In this document: piece after piece, positions 56,252 to 64,000 of the stretch
How the letters are laid out: each line of letters begins with the position of its first letter
How positions within the stretch are numbered: the stretch's first letter is position 1
From: Thermoleophilaceae bacterium
Lineage (GTDB): Bacteria > Actinomycetota > Thermoleophilia > Solirubrobacterales > Thermoleophilaceae
Direction of reading: 5' to 3'
Length of the DNA: 64,000 nucleotides
NCBI GenBank assembly: GCA_030446485.1
Contig: JAUJNF010000003.1
Span: 124,001-188,000, forward strand
Notes under the pieces: generated by a model
Databases searched by the model: none
What the model was told of the DNA's origin: nothing
The model's input: the letters and a program-made list of their open reading frames with translations, nothing else
Position numbers and translations under genes: made by a program

Positions 56252-56732
56252 AGAAGGGGATGTCGTCGTCGGACGCCCCCGCCCCCGCCGCTCCACCGCC
56301 CCCTGCCGCGCCCGCTCCCGCCGGCGCGAAGTCCGAAGTGTCCGCCGGGACGTCGCTCTGAGGCGTGAAGCGCCCGCCGTTCTCGCCGCCGCCCTCGCGC
56401 GAGCCGAGGAACTGGATGGTGTCGGCGATGATGTCGATCGACTGCCGCTTGTTGCCGCTGTTGTCGTCCCACTCGCGCCACTCGAGCCGCCCGTCCACCG
56501 CGATGGGCCGCCCCTTCTGCAGGTAGTTCGCGCAGTTCTCGCCCTGGGCGCCCCATACGGTGACGTCGAAGAAGTTGGGCTTGTCCACCCACTGGCCGGC
56601 GGAGTCCTTGCGACGCGTGTTGCAGGCCACACGGAGGCTGCACACCGACGTGCCGCTCGGCGTGGAGCGCAGCTCGGGGTCACGCGTGAGGTTGCCGGTG
56701 AGGGTGACTCGGTTGATGTTGACTGATGCCAT
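56250..56732 (-). CDS. ssb: Single-stranded DNA-binding protein
   Basis: 160-aa SSB. The OB fold (residues 1-110) begins ASVNINRVTLTGNLTRDPEL and has the typical SVCSLRVACNTRRKD, NFFDVTVWGAQGENCANYL and GRLEWREWDDNSGNKRQS. A Gly/Ala-rich linker leads to the acidic tip DDDIPF, which recruits partner proteins. The ATG at 56732 matches the conserved start; the upstream part of the frame is not conserved. It belongs to the rpsF-ssb-rpsR-rplI cluster. Confidence 0.97.
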   Translation of the reverse strand: MASVNINRVTLTGNLTRDPELRSTPSGTSVCSLRVACNTRRKDSAGQWVDKPNFFDVTVWGAQGENCANYLQKGRPIAVDGRLEWREWDDNSGNKRQSIDIIADTIQFLGSREGGGENGGRFTPQSDVPADTSDFAPAGAGAAGGGGAAGAGASDDDIPF

Positions 56733-56879
56733 TCGGTAGCTCCTTCGGCTTTGCGGGCGGTGCCTTGGCTCGGTCGATCGAGAGTACATAGGGGGTCGCC
56801 CGGAAACGAGGTGCTGCGGCCGGTTGTTGCTGGAAAGTCGGCGGCTTTCAACGCAACGGCGACAGTTGTGGCCGGCCCG

Positions 56880-57206
56880 TCACGCACGGCGGGCGGCCCG
56901 GGCGCAGTCAATGCACACCGAGCTCTCTGGAGCGGCCCGCAGCCGCGCCTGAGGAATCGGACCGGCGCACGCGTCGCAGGTGCCGTAGGTCCCCTGTTCG
57001 AGCTTGTCGAGCGCCCGCTCGATTCGCTCCATGGACACCTGGAGGCGGTCGGCCACGCCGACGTCGGTCAGCCGGCTCACCGCCTCGGCCGTCCCGTCGC
57101 CGACGCGCTTCCCGAAGCCTAAGCCCGATCCCCGCTCCGGAGGCTCGGTCAGCACGCCGAGCTTCTGCTGGAGCTCGGCCAGGTGACGCCGGAGCGCCCG
57201 CTCCAC
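56880..57206 (-). CDS. TraR/DksA-family zinc-finger protein
   Basis: 108-aa protein with a C4 zinc finger of the DksA/TraR type: Cys77 and Cys80 (GTCDACAGPIPQARL), Cys98 and Cys101 (SSVCIDC). An N-terminal helical pair (MERALRRHLAELQQKL, MERIERALDKLEQGTYG) would form the coiled coil. DksA proteins enter the RNA polymerase secondary channel and, with ppGpp, adjust rRNA and r-protein transcription. Its unusual position between rpsF and ssb is consistent with such a role. It is shorter than proteobacterial DksA. Confidence 0.85.
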   Translation of the reverse strand: MERALRRHLAELQQKLGVLTEPPERGSGLGFGKRVGDGTAEAVSRLTDVGVADRLQVSMERIERALDKLEQGTYGTCDACAGPIPQARLRAAPESSVCIDCARAARRA

Positions 57207-57262
57207 CTCACGCGTATCGACGGTAGAGGCGGAGTGTCGCCCTGCGGCTTCTTCCGGCGGCT

Positions 57263-57673
57263 TCAGTCGTCGCCGCCGGAGGACGCCGGAGCGTCCGCCG
57301 CGGCACGGGCGGCCACCGGCGAGCCGACACCTTCTTCGCGCCCGCGCGGGACCTCGGCGCGCGGCCGCGCGGGAGGCGGCGGCGAGCCGGGCTTGAGGCG
57401 AATGGTGCGGAACCGGACCACGCCGTCGCTGATCCTCAGCGTCCGGTTGAGCCGTTCGAGCAGGGCCGGGGGGCCCTCGAACTGGAACAGGTGATAGGCC
57501 GCCTCACCCTTGTGATCGATCTCGTACGCCATCTCGCGACTGCCCCAGTCGTGGGTGCCGACCAGCGTGCCCTCGCTCTCGATCGCCGCCTGGACGCCGG
57601 CGAGGATCTCCCCACGGCGCTCGTCCTCGGCCTGGGGATCGAGCATGAGCATGAGGTCGTAGAGGCGGGACAC
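57263..57673 (-). CDS. rpsF: 30S ribosomal protein S6
   Basis: 136-aa S6, starting from the GTG at 57673. Core: RLYDLMLMLDPQAEDERRGE, EGTLVGTHDWGSREMAYEID then HKGEAAYHLFQFEGPP, and LNRTLRISDGVVRFRTIRL. The C-terminal ~40 residues (PGSPPPPARPRAEVPRGREE and on) are an Ala/Pro-rich extension. An alternative TTG start at 57691 adds six residues. The gene opens the S6-SSB-S18-L9 cluster; only 62 bp separate it from the upstream otsA-like gene, so transcription may read through from there. Confidence 0.94.
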   Translation of the reverse strand: MSRLYDLMLMLDPQAEDERRGEILAGVQAAIESEGTLVGTHDWGSREMAYEIDHKGEAAYHLFQFEGPPALLERLNRTLRISDGVVRFRTIRLKPGSPPPPARPRAEVPRGREEGVGSPVAARAAADAPASSGGDD

Positions 57674-57735
57674 GGGCGCCGACTCTAGCAACGAGGCCCC
57701 CTTCCTCCGACGCGCGCGCCGGGAGGATCCGCCCG

Positions 57736-59211
57736 CTACCGGGACGGAACGAGCCCCCCGCGCTTGGCCTCGATGTCGCGCAGCTGGTCGTCCACCCAGT
57801 CCCCCGGGTCCCGGGCCATCACGATCTTCTTCAGCCCCTCGGCCCGCCAGGAGCGCTCCTCCGCGGACATGGTCAGAGCCCGGTGGATCGCGTCGGCCTG
57901 ATCCTGCACGTCGAACGGGTTCACCGACAGGGCGAACTCGCCGAGCTCCTCGTGGGCACCGGTGTTCTCGGACAGCAGCGACACGCCGTGACGCTCATTC
58001 ACGAGCGGTCCCTCCTTGGCCACGAGGTTCATACCGTCGAACATGGCGTTCACCACGAGCAGGTCGTAGTGCTTGTAACAGGCGATCGCCTCCTCGAGGT
58101 TCTCGCGCAGCTTCAGGTCGATCGGCATCCAGTCGGTGGTGCCGTGGCGATGGTTGACCACCGCCACCAGCGCCTCGATCCGCTCGAGGTACTCCGCGTA
58201 CTCGGGCACGTCCTGGCGCGAGGGGACCATGTGGGCGATGAACGTGACCTGCTCCCGGAACTCCGGGTGCTGCTCGAGGAACAGGTCGAAGGCCGTGAAC
58301 CCGCGCAGGACGTTCTTCGACAGGTCGGCGCGGTCCACGCGCAGGATGAGGTGCTCGCGCCGCCGGCGCAGGATCTCACGCTCGTACTCGTGCACGGCCG
58401 GGCGCTGGGCGGTGCGGGTGAAGCTCTCCGCTGAGATCGGCAGGGGGTAGGCGCGTACCCACACCTCCCGCCCGTCGAAGTGCACGATGCCCGCCTCGTA
58501 GTCGACTCTCAGGTCGAGCAGGTCCCGGCAGCAGAGCAAAAAGTTGTGCTGGTAGGCCCGCGTGTGGAAGGCGACTATGTCGTTCGAGAGGATCCCTTCG
58601 AAGAGGTCCTCGCGGATGTCGCGCGGCAGCACGCGCCAGGAGTCGGGCTGGGTCCACGGGATGTGCACGAAGTGGTGCAGGAAGGCGTCGGGGCGGTCCT
58701 TCCTGATCGCTCGCGGCGCCGTGTACAGGTGGTAGTCGTGGAGCATCACCACGGGGTTCGCATCGCCCGCGATCTCCTCGAGCACCGCAGCCGCGAGATC
58801 CTGGTTGACCACGCGGTAGCCGTTCTCGTAGGCGTTCACCTCGTCGCGGCGGATGTCCGGCGCGTTCGAGAGGTCCCAGAGGTAATGCTGGATGAACCAC
58901 AGCAGCGGGTTGGCCACCACGTTGTAGAAGAGCTCGTAGGCGTCGGGATCGCTGGCCACCAGCCGAATGCGGTACTCGGTTCCGTCGACGGTGACCGGAA
59001 AGCTCCGGCCACCGTGCCGGTCGGTGGCCTCGACGTCCTCGGGCGTCATGGCCGAGGCCACCCACAGGGCGTCGCGATGGTTGACGAGGCCGGTGAGCGC
59101 CGTGACGAGTCCACCCCCGCCCCGGGTGGCGGCGAGCTCGCCCCCATCGTTGCGTGCGAACGTGGCCGGCCCGCGGTTGGACACGAGCACCAGCGGCGTC
59201 TCGGACGTCAG
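57736..59211 (-). CDS. otsA: Trehalose-6-phosphate synthase-like glycosyltransferase (GT20)
   Basis: About 491-aa GT20 enzyme (UDP/ADP-glucose + glucose-6-phosphate giving trehalose-6-phosphate, if canonical). Motifs: LVLVSNRGPATFARNDG, GGGGLVTAL, HDYHLYT, HHFVHIPWTQPDSWRVLPRD, DIVAFHTRAYQHNFL, the basic LILRVDRADLSKNVLRGFTA and the donor-binding DGMNLVAKEGPLVNER and LSENTGAHEELG. The start is either CTG at 59211, overlapping the treT stop (CTGA), or GTG at 59190; the longer form keeps the first strand intact. No phosphatase (OtsB) gene is adjacent. It is coupled to the treT-like gene. Confidence 0.85.
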   Translation of the reverse strand: MTSETPLVLVSNRGPATFARNDGGELAATRGGGGLVTALTGLVNHRDALWVASAMTPEDVEATDRHGGRSFPVTVDGTEYRIRLVASDPDAYELFYNVVANPLLWFIQHYLWDLSNAPDIRRDEVNAYENGYRVVNQDLAAAVLEEIAGDANPVVMLHDYHLYTAPRAIRKDRPDAFLHHFVHIPWTQPDSWRVLPRDIREDLFEGILSNDIVAFHTRAYQHNFLLCCRDLLDLRVDYEAGIVHFDGREVWVRAYPLPISAESFTRTAQRPAVHEYEREILRRRREHLILRVDRADLSKNVLRGFTAFDLFLEQHPEFREQVTFIAHMVPSRQDVPEYAEYLERIEALVAVVNHRHGTTDWMPIDLKLRENLEEAIACYKHYDLLVVNAMFDGMNLVAKEGPLVNERHGVSLLSENTGAHEELGEFALSVNPFDVQDQADAIHRALTMSAEERSWRAEGLKKIVMARDPGDWVDDQLRDIEAKRGGLVPSR

Positions 59212-60440
59212 GCGAGCCCCCCGAAGATGCGCAGCCAGTCGCGCAAGAGCCGCGGCGTGAGGAAGTGCTCGCGCACATGCTCCTTGCCGGCCCGGCCCAG
59301 CCGCTTGCCGAGCGCCGGCTCGCCCAGGATCTCGATCGTGCGCTCGGCGCACTCGGCGGGGGAAGAGACGAGGTACCCCGTCCGGCCGTCCTCGACCTGC
59401 AGCGGTATCCCGCCGACGTCGCCGCCGATGAACGGCCGGGCCTTCCACAGGGCCTCGGACACCGTCAGGCCGAAGCCCTCGCGGGTGGACTTCTGCACCA
59501 GCACGTCCGCCTGCGACTGGAAGGCGTTCACCTCGATCGCGCCCACGTTGTTCAGGTTGTTCAGGATCTTGATGTCCTCGTCCCCGCGCGCGTGCTCGAG
59601 CGTCGAGTTGAAGAACGTCCAGCCCTCGGGATCGTCGGTGGCCATCGAGCCCACGAGAGCGAGCTGGACGTTGGGGATCTCCGCGGTGACCGAGCGGTAG
59701 GCGTCGATCACCCCGATCGGGTCCTTCCAGGGATCGAACCGGGATACCTGGCACATCAGCGGCCGGTCGACGTCGATGCCGAACTGGTCGCACACGAAGG
59801 CGGCGTCCTCGGGCGACAGGGCCATGTTCTTCGGTGACAGGGGGTCGATCGCCGGGGGGCAGATGTGCACGGTGTCGCCGCCCAGGCCGTCGGGCACGTA
59901 CTGCCGCAGGTGGAACACGGAGCCGTCGTACTCGCGCAGGAACGGCACGAGGTGGTCGAGGGTGGGCGGGTGCGGGGTCGAGAGGTCGATGTGACAGCGC
60001 CAGATCCAGTTGCGCGCCTTGTCTGCCACGTGCTGGCGCACGAGGGCCGGCTGCGGATCGTGCACGATGATCACGTCCCACCCGCTCTCGAGCTCCCGGG
60101 CGTTCATCTCGTTGTAGTCCTCGTAGATGCGCCACTCGCTCGGGGAGAGGTCGAGGGGATGGCCCTGCAGCGCGTTGTGCATGAGCTTGGTGGCGTTGTA
60201 GAACTCCTCGCGGCCGATCATCACGTGCCAGTGGGCGTCGAGGCCCACGTCGCGCATCAGCGGCAGCAGCGTGTAGAGGATCTCCGACACGCCGCCGCCG
60301 AACGCGGTGGCCGACAGGTGCAGGACCTTCAGGCCCTCGAGCTCGGAGGCCAGCTCACGGACCTCGGCGGTGAGGTCGCGGCCCACCAGGTGCGTGTAAT
60401 CGGCGAGGGACTTGTGGCCCACCGCTACGGGTTGCAGCAC
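59208..60440 (-). CDS. treT: Trehalose synthase TreT-like glycosyltransferase (GT4)
   Basis: 410-aa GT4-type (GT-B fold) enzyme resembling TreT, which makes trehalose from NDP-glucose and glucose in one step. Recognisable pieces: LKVLHLSATAFGGGVSEILY, HWHVMIGREEFYNATKLMHN, VIIVHDPQPAL, IWRCHIDLSTP, CQVSRFDPWKDPIGVIDAYR, VLVQKSTREGFGLTVSEALW and GGDVGGIPLQVEDGRTGYLV. The last two form the GT4 donor site (EGFGLTVSEALW). The ATG at 60440 is used. Together with the GT20 gene it gives two trehalose-related enzymes in one operon. Confidence 0.88.
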   Translation of the reverse strand: MLQPVAVGHKSLADYTHLVGRDLTAEVRELASELEGLKVLHLSATAFGGGVSEILYTLLPLMRDVGLDAHWHVMIGREEFYNATKLMHNALQGHPLDLSPSEWRIYEDYNEMNARELESGWDVIIVHDPQPALVRQHVADKARNWIWRCHIDLSTPHPPTLDHLVPFLREYDGSVFHLRQYVPDGLGGDTVHICPPAIDPLSPKNMALSPEDAAFVCDQFGIDVDRPLMCQVSRFDPWKDPIGVIDAYRSVTAEIPNVQLALVGSMATDDPEGWTFFNSTLEHARGDEDIKILNNLNNVGAIEVNAFQSQADVLVQKSTREGFGLTVSEALWKARPFIGGDVGGIPLQVEDGRTGYLVSSPAECAERTIEILGEPALGKRLGRAGKEHVREHFLTPRLLRDWLRIFGGLA

Positions 60441-60483
60441 GGAATCTCCTCGGGCAGTGGGACGCTCGACAGTAGCGCAGGGA

Positions 60484-60873
60484 TCAGAGGTACTTCACGA
60501 GGCGGGTCGCGCTTGCCTCATAGTCCCACTCGTCCACGGTTGCCTCGACGATCGCGCGGCTCAGCTCGCGCTCGTGGACGATCTCGGGCCGGGGTCGGTC
60601 GGCCTCCACCCGGACGAGGAGGTGCCCGGCCCGGAGCTCGATCTCCAGCCGCAGCCGCCGCGGCGGGCCGTTCCCGTCGAGGTCGGCGGCCGCCGGATCC
60701 ATCAGGTCGTTGGCCGCCTCGCTGATCGCCAACTTGAGGTCGGCGACGTCGGCGGGCCCGAGCGGCGTGAGCCGGCAGACTCCCGCCAGGGCGAGCCGGG
60801 CGAGCCCGACGAACTCCGGCCGGGCAGGCACCACGAGCCGGACCGTCTGGCCCTCGTTCGTCGGTGGCTCCAT
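60484..60873 (-). CDS. RsbW-like anti-sigma factor/serine kinase
   Basis: 129-aa HATPase-c protein of the RsbW/SpoIIAB type. The helix and N-box region are VADLKLAISEAANDLMDPAA (AISEAANDL in place of a standard ExxxNA). The strands LRLEIELRAGHLLVRVEADR follow, but the G1 box (DxGxG) is degenerate: ADRPRP. ATP binding may be lost, so it may act only as a binding partner. Regulatory logic would couple it to a STAS antagonist such as the one at 47659-48018. The ATG at 60873 is used. Confidence 0.75.
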   Translation of the reverse strand: MEPPTNEGQTVRLVVPARPEFVGLARLALAGVCRLTPLGPADVADLKLAISEAANDLMDPAAADLDGNGPPRRLRLEIELRAGHLLVRVEADRPRPEIVHERELSRAIVEATVDEWDYEASATRLVKYL

Positions 60874-60924
60874 CCGTCCGACGTTCCGCGGCCTCGGATC
60901 CGTTAAACCGCCTTGGCCGTTTCC

Positions 60925-62169
60925 TCAGGGCTCGGGGGAGGCCTCGGGAGCGCGATCCGGGCGCTCGCCGAGGGTCACGGTCACGGTTCGGCGCTCCCCG
61001 TCGCGGAACACCTCGAGCCGCACCCTGTCGCCCGGCATCTTGAGGCTGATGAGGTCGCCGAGGTTGTTGGCGTTGTCCAGCGGGTCGCCGTCGACCGAGA
61101 CGATCACGTCGCCGTTCTCCGGGATCTCGCGCTGGCCCTGGAAGTCGATCTTGTCGTCACCGGTCTCGAGGCCCGCTTCGTCGGCCGGGCTGCCGGACTC
61201 GACGCCGGCCACCAGGGCCCCGGTGTCGGCGTCCACGTCGAGGCGCTCCGCGAGCTGCGGATATAGCTGCTGGGACGTGACCCCCAGGTAGCCGTAGTCC
61301 ACCTCGCCCTTCGCCCGGAGCTGGTCGAGCGAGCGCCTCACGGTGTTCACGGGCACGGCGAACCCCACGCCCTCCCCGCCTCCGCTGGTGGACTTGATCT
61401 GCGAGTTGATGCCGATGACGCGACCCCTGGCGTCGAGCAATGGACCGCCGGAGTTGCCGCGGTTGATCGCGGCGTCGGTCTGGATCGCGTTGCCGATCGC
61501 GAAGGCGGTCAGCGACTCGATGTCGCGGTCGATCGCCGATATCACCCCGATCGAGAGCGACTGCCGCTCGCCGAACGGGCTGCCGATGGCCGCCACCGGC
61601 GCGCCCACCTGCAAGGCGCTCGAGCTACCGAGGCGAATCGGCGTGAGCGGCAGTCCGCCCGGATCGAGCTTGAGCAGCGCGACGTCGGAGTTCGGGTCCT
61701 CGCCGACGATCTCGGAGGCCACGCGGTTGCCGTCGGCGAACTCCACGTAGACCTCGTCGGCGCGCTTCAGGTCCGAGCCCTCGCCGGTGGTCACGACGTG
61801 TGCGTTGGTGGCCACGAAGCCCTGGTCGTCGAGCACGAAGCCCGATCCGAGGCCTCCCTCGCCCCCGCCGGGCTCGGGCGGCGAGCCCTCCTCGTCGAAG
61901 ATCGAGATCACGGTGACGACTCCGGGCGCCAGGCGCTTGTACAGGAGGGCCGGGTTGAGCCCATTGCCCTTGCCGTCCACGTCCTCGACCACCTCTACGC
62001 GCGTGCGCTCGATCGTGCGCGTGGGAGCCGGCTCGGCGGCGGGCGCCTCCCCGGCGGGCTCGGACGGCTCCTCGTCGGCGGAGATGCCGCAGCCGGCGGT
62101 GGCCAGGGCGAGGAGCCAGGCGATCAGCGCCCCGGCACCGGGGCGGAGCCAGCGACCCGACGCCTTCAA
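60925..62169 (-). CDS. htrA: HtrA/DegP-family serine protease with PDZ domain
   Basis: 414-aa envelope protease. A lipobox (ATAGC, Cys27) after a hydrophobic stretch suggests a lipoprotein anchor. The catalytic triad is complete: His124 (TNAHVV), Asp162 (NSDVALLKL) and Ser240 (INRGNSGGPLLD). A C-terminal PDZ domain (about 310-400) has YGYLGVTSQQLYPQLAERL and IVSVDGDPLDNANNLGDLI. The TTG start at 62169 overlaps the histidine kinase TGA (TTGA). Its coupling to a two-component system resembles mycobacterial MprAB-PepD, an envelope stress circuit. Confidence 0.94.
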   Translation of the reverse strand: MKASGRWLRPGAGALIAWLLALATAGCGISADEEPSEPAGEAPAAEPAPTRTIERTRVEVVEDVDGKGNGLNPALLYKRLAPGVVTVISIFDEEGSPPEPGGGEGGLGSGFVLDDQGFVATNAHVVTTGEGSDLKRADEVYVEFADGNRVASEIVGEDPNSDVALLKLDPGGLPLTPIRLGSSSALQVGAPVAAIGSPFGERQSLSIGVISAIDRDIESLTAFAIGNAIQTDAAINRGNSGGPLLDARGRVIGINSQIKSTSGGGEGVGFAVPVNTVRRSLDQLRAKGEVDYGYLGVTSQQLYPQLAERLDVDADTGALVAGVESGSPADEAGLETGDDKIDFQGQREIPENGDVIVSVDGDPLDNANNLGDLISLKMPGDRVRLEVFRDGERRTVTVTLGERPDRAPEASPEP

Positions 62170-63611
62170 GGAGCCGTTCCGTCGTTGCTCGGATCCGCTG
62201 AGGGGAGGGCCAGCGTGAACACCGTGCTCCCCGGCCGCGAGACCAGCCGGATCTCGCCCTCCATGCGCTCGGCCAGCTCCCGGGCGATGGCGAGCCCGAG
62301 GCCGGAGCCGCGCGCCGCGTCGGCCGTGTAGAAGCGCTCGAAGAGCTGGTCGGCCGACGCTCCGTCCACCCCGTGGCCCGCATCCGCCACCGCGAACTCC
62401 GCATGTCCGTTGTCTCGGTTGGCTATCACGGTGACGGGGGTGCCCTCCGGCGTGTGCCGCAGTGCGTTGTCCACGAGGATACGCATGATCTGCGTCACCC
62501 TCTGTGGGTCGCACCAGGCCTCGACGCGTCCCGTCGGAAGGCGCACGTCGAGCCCGCCGCCGTGCCGCGCCGCGGCCGGCGTGAACTCCTGCGCCACGTC
62601 GCGCGCGAGCTCGCTGAGGTCCGTCTCCTCCGGGTTGATCTCGATCGAGCCGGCATCGAGCTTCGAGAGGTCCAGCAGGTCCACCGCCAGCTTCTGGAGG
62701 CGCTCGATCTGCTCCCGCATGGCCCGCACGAACTGGCGCCGGGTGTCGTCGTCGAGCTCCTCGTCCTCGAGCAGCTCGAGGAAGCCGCCCAGCGAGAAGA
62801 TCGGCGTGCGCAGCTCGTGGGACGCGTTGGCGATGAACTCCCTTCTCACGCGGTCGACCCGCGCGAGCTGCTCCTGCATCTCGTTGAACGTGCGGGTCAG
62901 CTCGCCGAGCTCGTCGCTCGAATCGATCGGAAGGGGATCGATGAAGTTGCCTGCCGCGACCTCGCCGGCCGCCTTCTCTATCCGGTTCACGCGGCGGGCG
63001 AGCGAGTGGGCGAGCAGGTAGCCGCCGAGGAGAGCGACGATGAGCGCCACGACCCCGGCGCCCAGCACCTCGGCCCGCACGAGCGCCACCGAGTCGCTCG
63101 TGTCCTCGAGACTGCGGGTGTACAGGACGACCCACTCGATGCGTCCCCGCACGACGATCGGCCGGGCCACCTGAGCGACGCGACCGTCCCGCTCGCCGCT
63201 GGCCCCCCTGGCCACTCGGCCGCTGGCCGCCGCTCGCGCCGCCACCGTGTAGTCCTCGTCGGCCGGAGTCGTCTCCAGCGAGTCCGCGACCCGGTTGAGC
63301 ACCGGCCGCCCGTCGCTCGAGTAGGTGCTGAGCACGGTCACCTGGGCGTCGGCGTTGTCCCCCACGGTGCGTACCAGGGCCTCGAGCGCATCGAGCTCGA
63401 TGTTCTGGTCCACGACGTTCTCGAGCGGGCCCGAGGACGCCTCCGCGGCGCGGCTCAGGTCGCCGAGGCGCTGCGACTCCAGGTTCGACTGGAGCTGCGG
63501 AACCACGTAAAAGAAGATCACCGCGAACGCGAGCGCGGTGATGCCGCCGAAGGTCAGCGTCAGCTTGTTCTTCAGGGAGCGGGCTCGCGCGGGCAGCCGT
63601 GGGGGCATCAT
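62166..63611 (-). CDS. Sensor histidine kinase (MprB-like)
   Basis: 481-aa membrane kinase. TM1 at about 22-42 and TM2 at about 180-203 enclose a ~135-residue extracytoplasmic sensor. HAMP covers 205-255. HisKA has the phospho-acceptor His265 in ANASHELRTPIFSL. The catalytic domain has the N-box IMRILVDNALRHTPEG, the G1 box VADAGHGVD, and GSGLGLAIARELAERMEGEI (G2). The ATG at 63611 overlaps the response-regulator stop. It probably senses envelope stress and controls the htrA gene that follows (inference from position). Confidence 0.95.
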   Translation of the reverse strand: MMPPRLPARARSLKNKLTLTFGGITALAFAVIFFYVVPQLQSNLESQRLGDLSRAAEASSGPLENVVDQNIELDALEALVRTVGDNADAQVTVLSTYSSDGRPVLNRVADSLETTPADEDYTVAARAAASGRVARGASGERDGRVAQVARPIVVRGRIEWVVLYTRSLEDTSDSVALVRAEVLGAGVVALIVALLGGYLLAHSLARRVNRIEKAAGEVAAGNFIDPLPIDSSDELGELTRTFNEMQEQLARVDRVRREFIANASHELRTPIFSLGGFLELLEDEELDDDTRRQFVRAMREQIERLQKLAVDLLDLSKLDAGSIEINPEETDLSELARDVAQEFTPAAARHGGGLDVRLPTGRVEAWCDPQRVTQIMRILVDNALRHTPEGTPVTVIANRDNGHAEFAVADAGHGVDGASADQLFERFYTADAARGSGLGLAIARELAERMEGEIRLVSRPGSTVFTLALPSADPSNDGTAP

Positions 63612-64000
63612 CGGTCCACGAAGAAGTAGCCGGCGCCGCGCATCGTCCGCAGGTAGAAGGGCTCCGTGGGATCGGGCTCGAGCTTCTCCCGCAGGTGCCG
63701 GATGTGGACGTCGATCGTCCGCGGGTCGCGGTACGCCGAGTCGCCCCAGATGCGCTCGAGGAGCTGCGTCCGGCTGAAGACCCGACCGGGGCTGCGCGCG
63801 AGCGCCGCCAGGATCTCGAACTCGACGTGGGTCAGCCGGACGGGCGCGTCGCGCATCTGCACCACCCGCTTCGAGTAGTCGATGCGCAGGCCCTCGTGCT
63901 CGAAGGGCTCCTCCTCGATCGTCTCCGTGCGGGAGTGCTCGGCGCGCCTCAGCACGGCCTTGACACGGCTGCGGAACTCGCGCATCGAGAACGGCTTGGT
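63608..64000 (-). CDS. OmpR-family response regulator, C-terminal part (5' end outside window)
   Basis: The frame is open to the right edge; the visible 130 residues begin TKPFSMREFRSRVKAVLRRA (end of the receiver domain, with the conserved K-P-F). The winged-helix DNA-binding domain follows: LRIDYSKRVVQMRDAPVRLT, FEILAALARSPGRVFSRTQL, RTIDVHIRHLREKLEP and the final RTMRGAGYFFVDR. The phospho-acceptor Asp is outside the window. It is coupled to the histidine kinase and htrA. The ATG at 63985 is internal to the receiver domain and not the start. Confidence 0.93.
   Translation of the reverse strand, partial: TKPFSMREFRSRVKAVLRRAEHSRTETIEEEPFEHEGLRIDYSKRVVQMRDAPVRLTHVEFEILAALARSPGRVFSRTQLLERIWGDSAYRDPRTIDVHIRHLREKLEPDPTEPFYLRTMRGAGYFFVDR

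Overview
The window is a high-GC bacterial chromosome segment with dense, mostly operonic coding and many ATGA/GTGA stop-start overlaps. The gene order rsmG-khpB-yidC-yidD-rnpA-rpmH / dnaA-dnaN-recF-dciA-gyrB-gyrA marks the replication-origin neighbourhood. Together with parAB, a menaquinol bc complex, a trehalose synthase and the overall protein character, this suggests an actinobacterium, probably of the Thermoleophilia/Solirubrobacterales type. That taxonomic call is inference; no 16S rRNA gene is present.

Layout. 1-2.2 kb: end of prephenate dehydratase, an HNH endonuclease and a methyltransferase. 2.2-3.2 kb: a 962-bp intergenic stretch with repeats and a hairpin. 3.2-13.2 kb (minus strand): dnaA, dnaN, a lipoprotein, recF, dciA, gyrB and gyrA. 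13.4-18.2 kb (plus strand): rpmH, rnpA, yidD, yidC, khpB, rsmG, parA and parB, followed by tRNA-Ile. 18.5-22.5 kb: a disturbed stretch with a decayed RHH/PIN toxin-antitoxin remnant, a frameshifted GGDEF/HD-GYP gene, and a frameshifted histidine kinase with an intact response regulator. 22.6-35.1 kb: DUF151, a secreted EEP-fold enzyme, Ddl and an aminotransferase, a DUF4126/phosphodiesterase/GtrA/glycosyltransferase operon, YmdB and an ABC exporter. 35.2-36.8 kb: two toxin-antitoxin-like pairs (XRE + nucleotidyltransferase; VapBC). 36.8-45 kb: hemB, a fused siroheme-decarboxylase-like gene, hemL, qcrABC, menG and a polyprenyl synthase, i.e. haem, quinone and bc-complex assembly. 45-51.6 kb: tatA/tatC, a TPR protein, a STAS protein, tRNA-Lys, a class IV aminotransferase, a nucleotide-sugar dehydrogenase and an RDD protein. 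51.7-57.7 kb (minus strand): purA, a DnaC/DnaI-like ATPase, dnaB, rplI, rpsR, ssb, a TraR/DksA protein and rpsF. 57.7-64 kb (minus strand): an OtsA-like GT20 enzyme, a TreT-like GT4 enzyme, an RsbW-like ATPase, HtrA and a two-component pair running off the end.

The most unusual signal is a dispersed, foldable element of about 100 nt present four times, always between genes of conserved operons (gyrB/gyrA, qcrB/qcrC, rpsR/rplI, ssb/rpsR). Its loops are conserved and its helices change by compensatory substitutions, so it behaves like a structured RNA or a structure-selected mobile repeat. It matches no family I can name. Other points of interest are an E. coli-type insertion in an actinobacterial GyrB, a fused AhbA-AhbB-like protein inside a haem operon, a Bacillus-like split cytochrome b, a local cluster of frameshifts, and convergent terminators whose stems contain stop codons.
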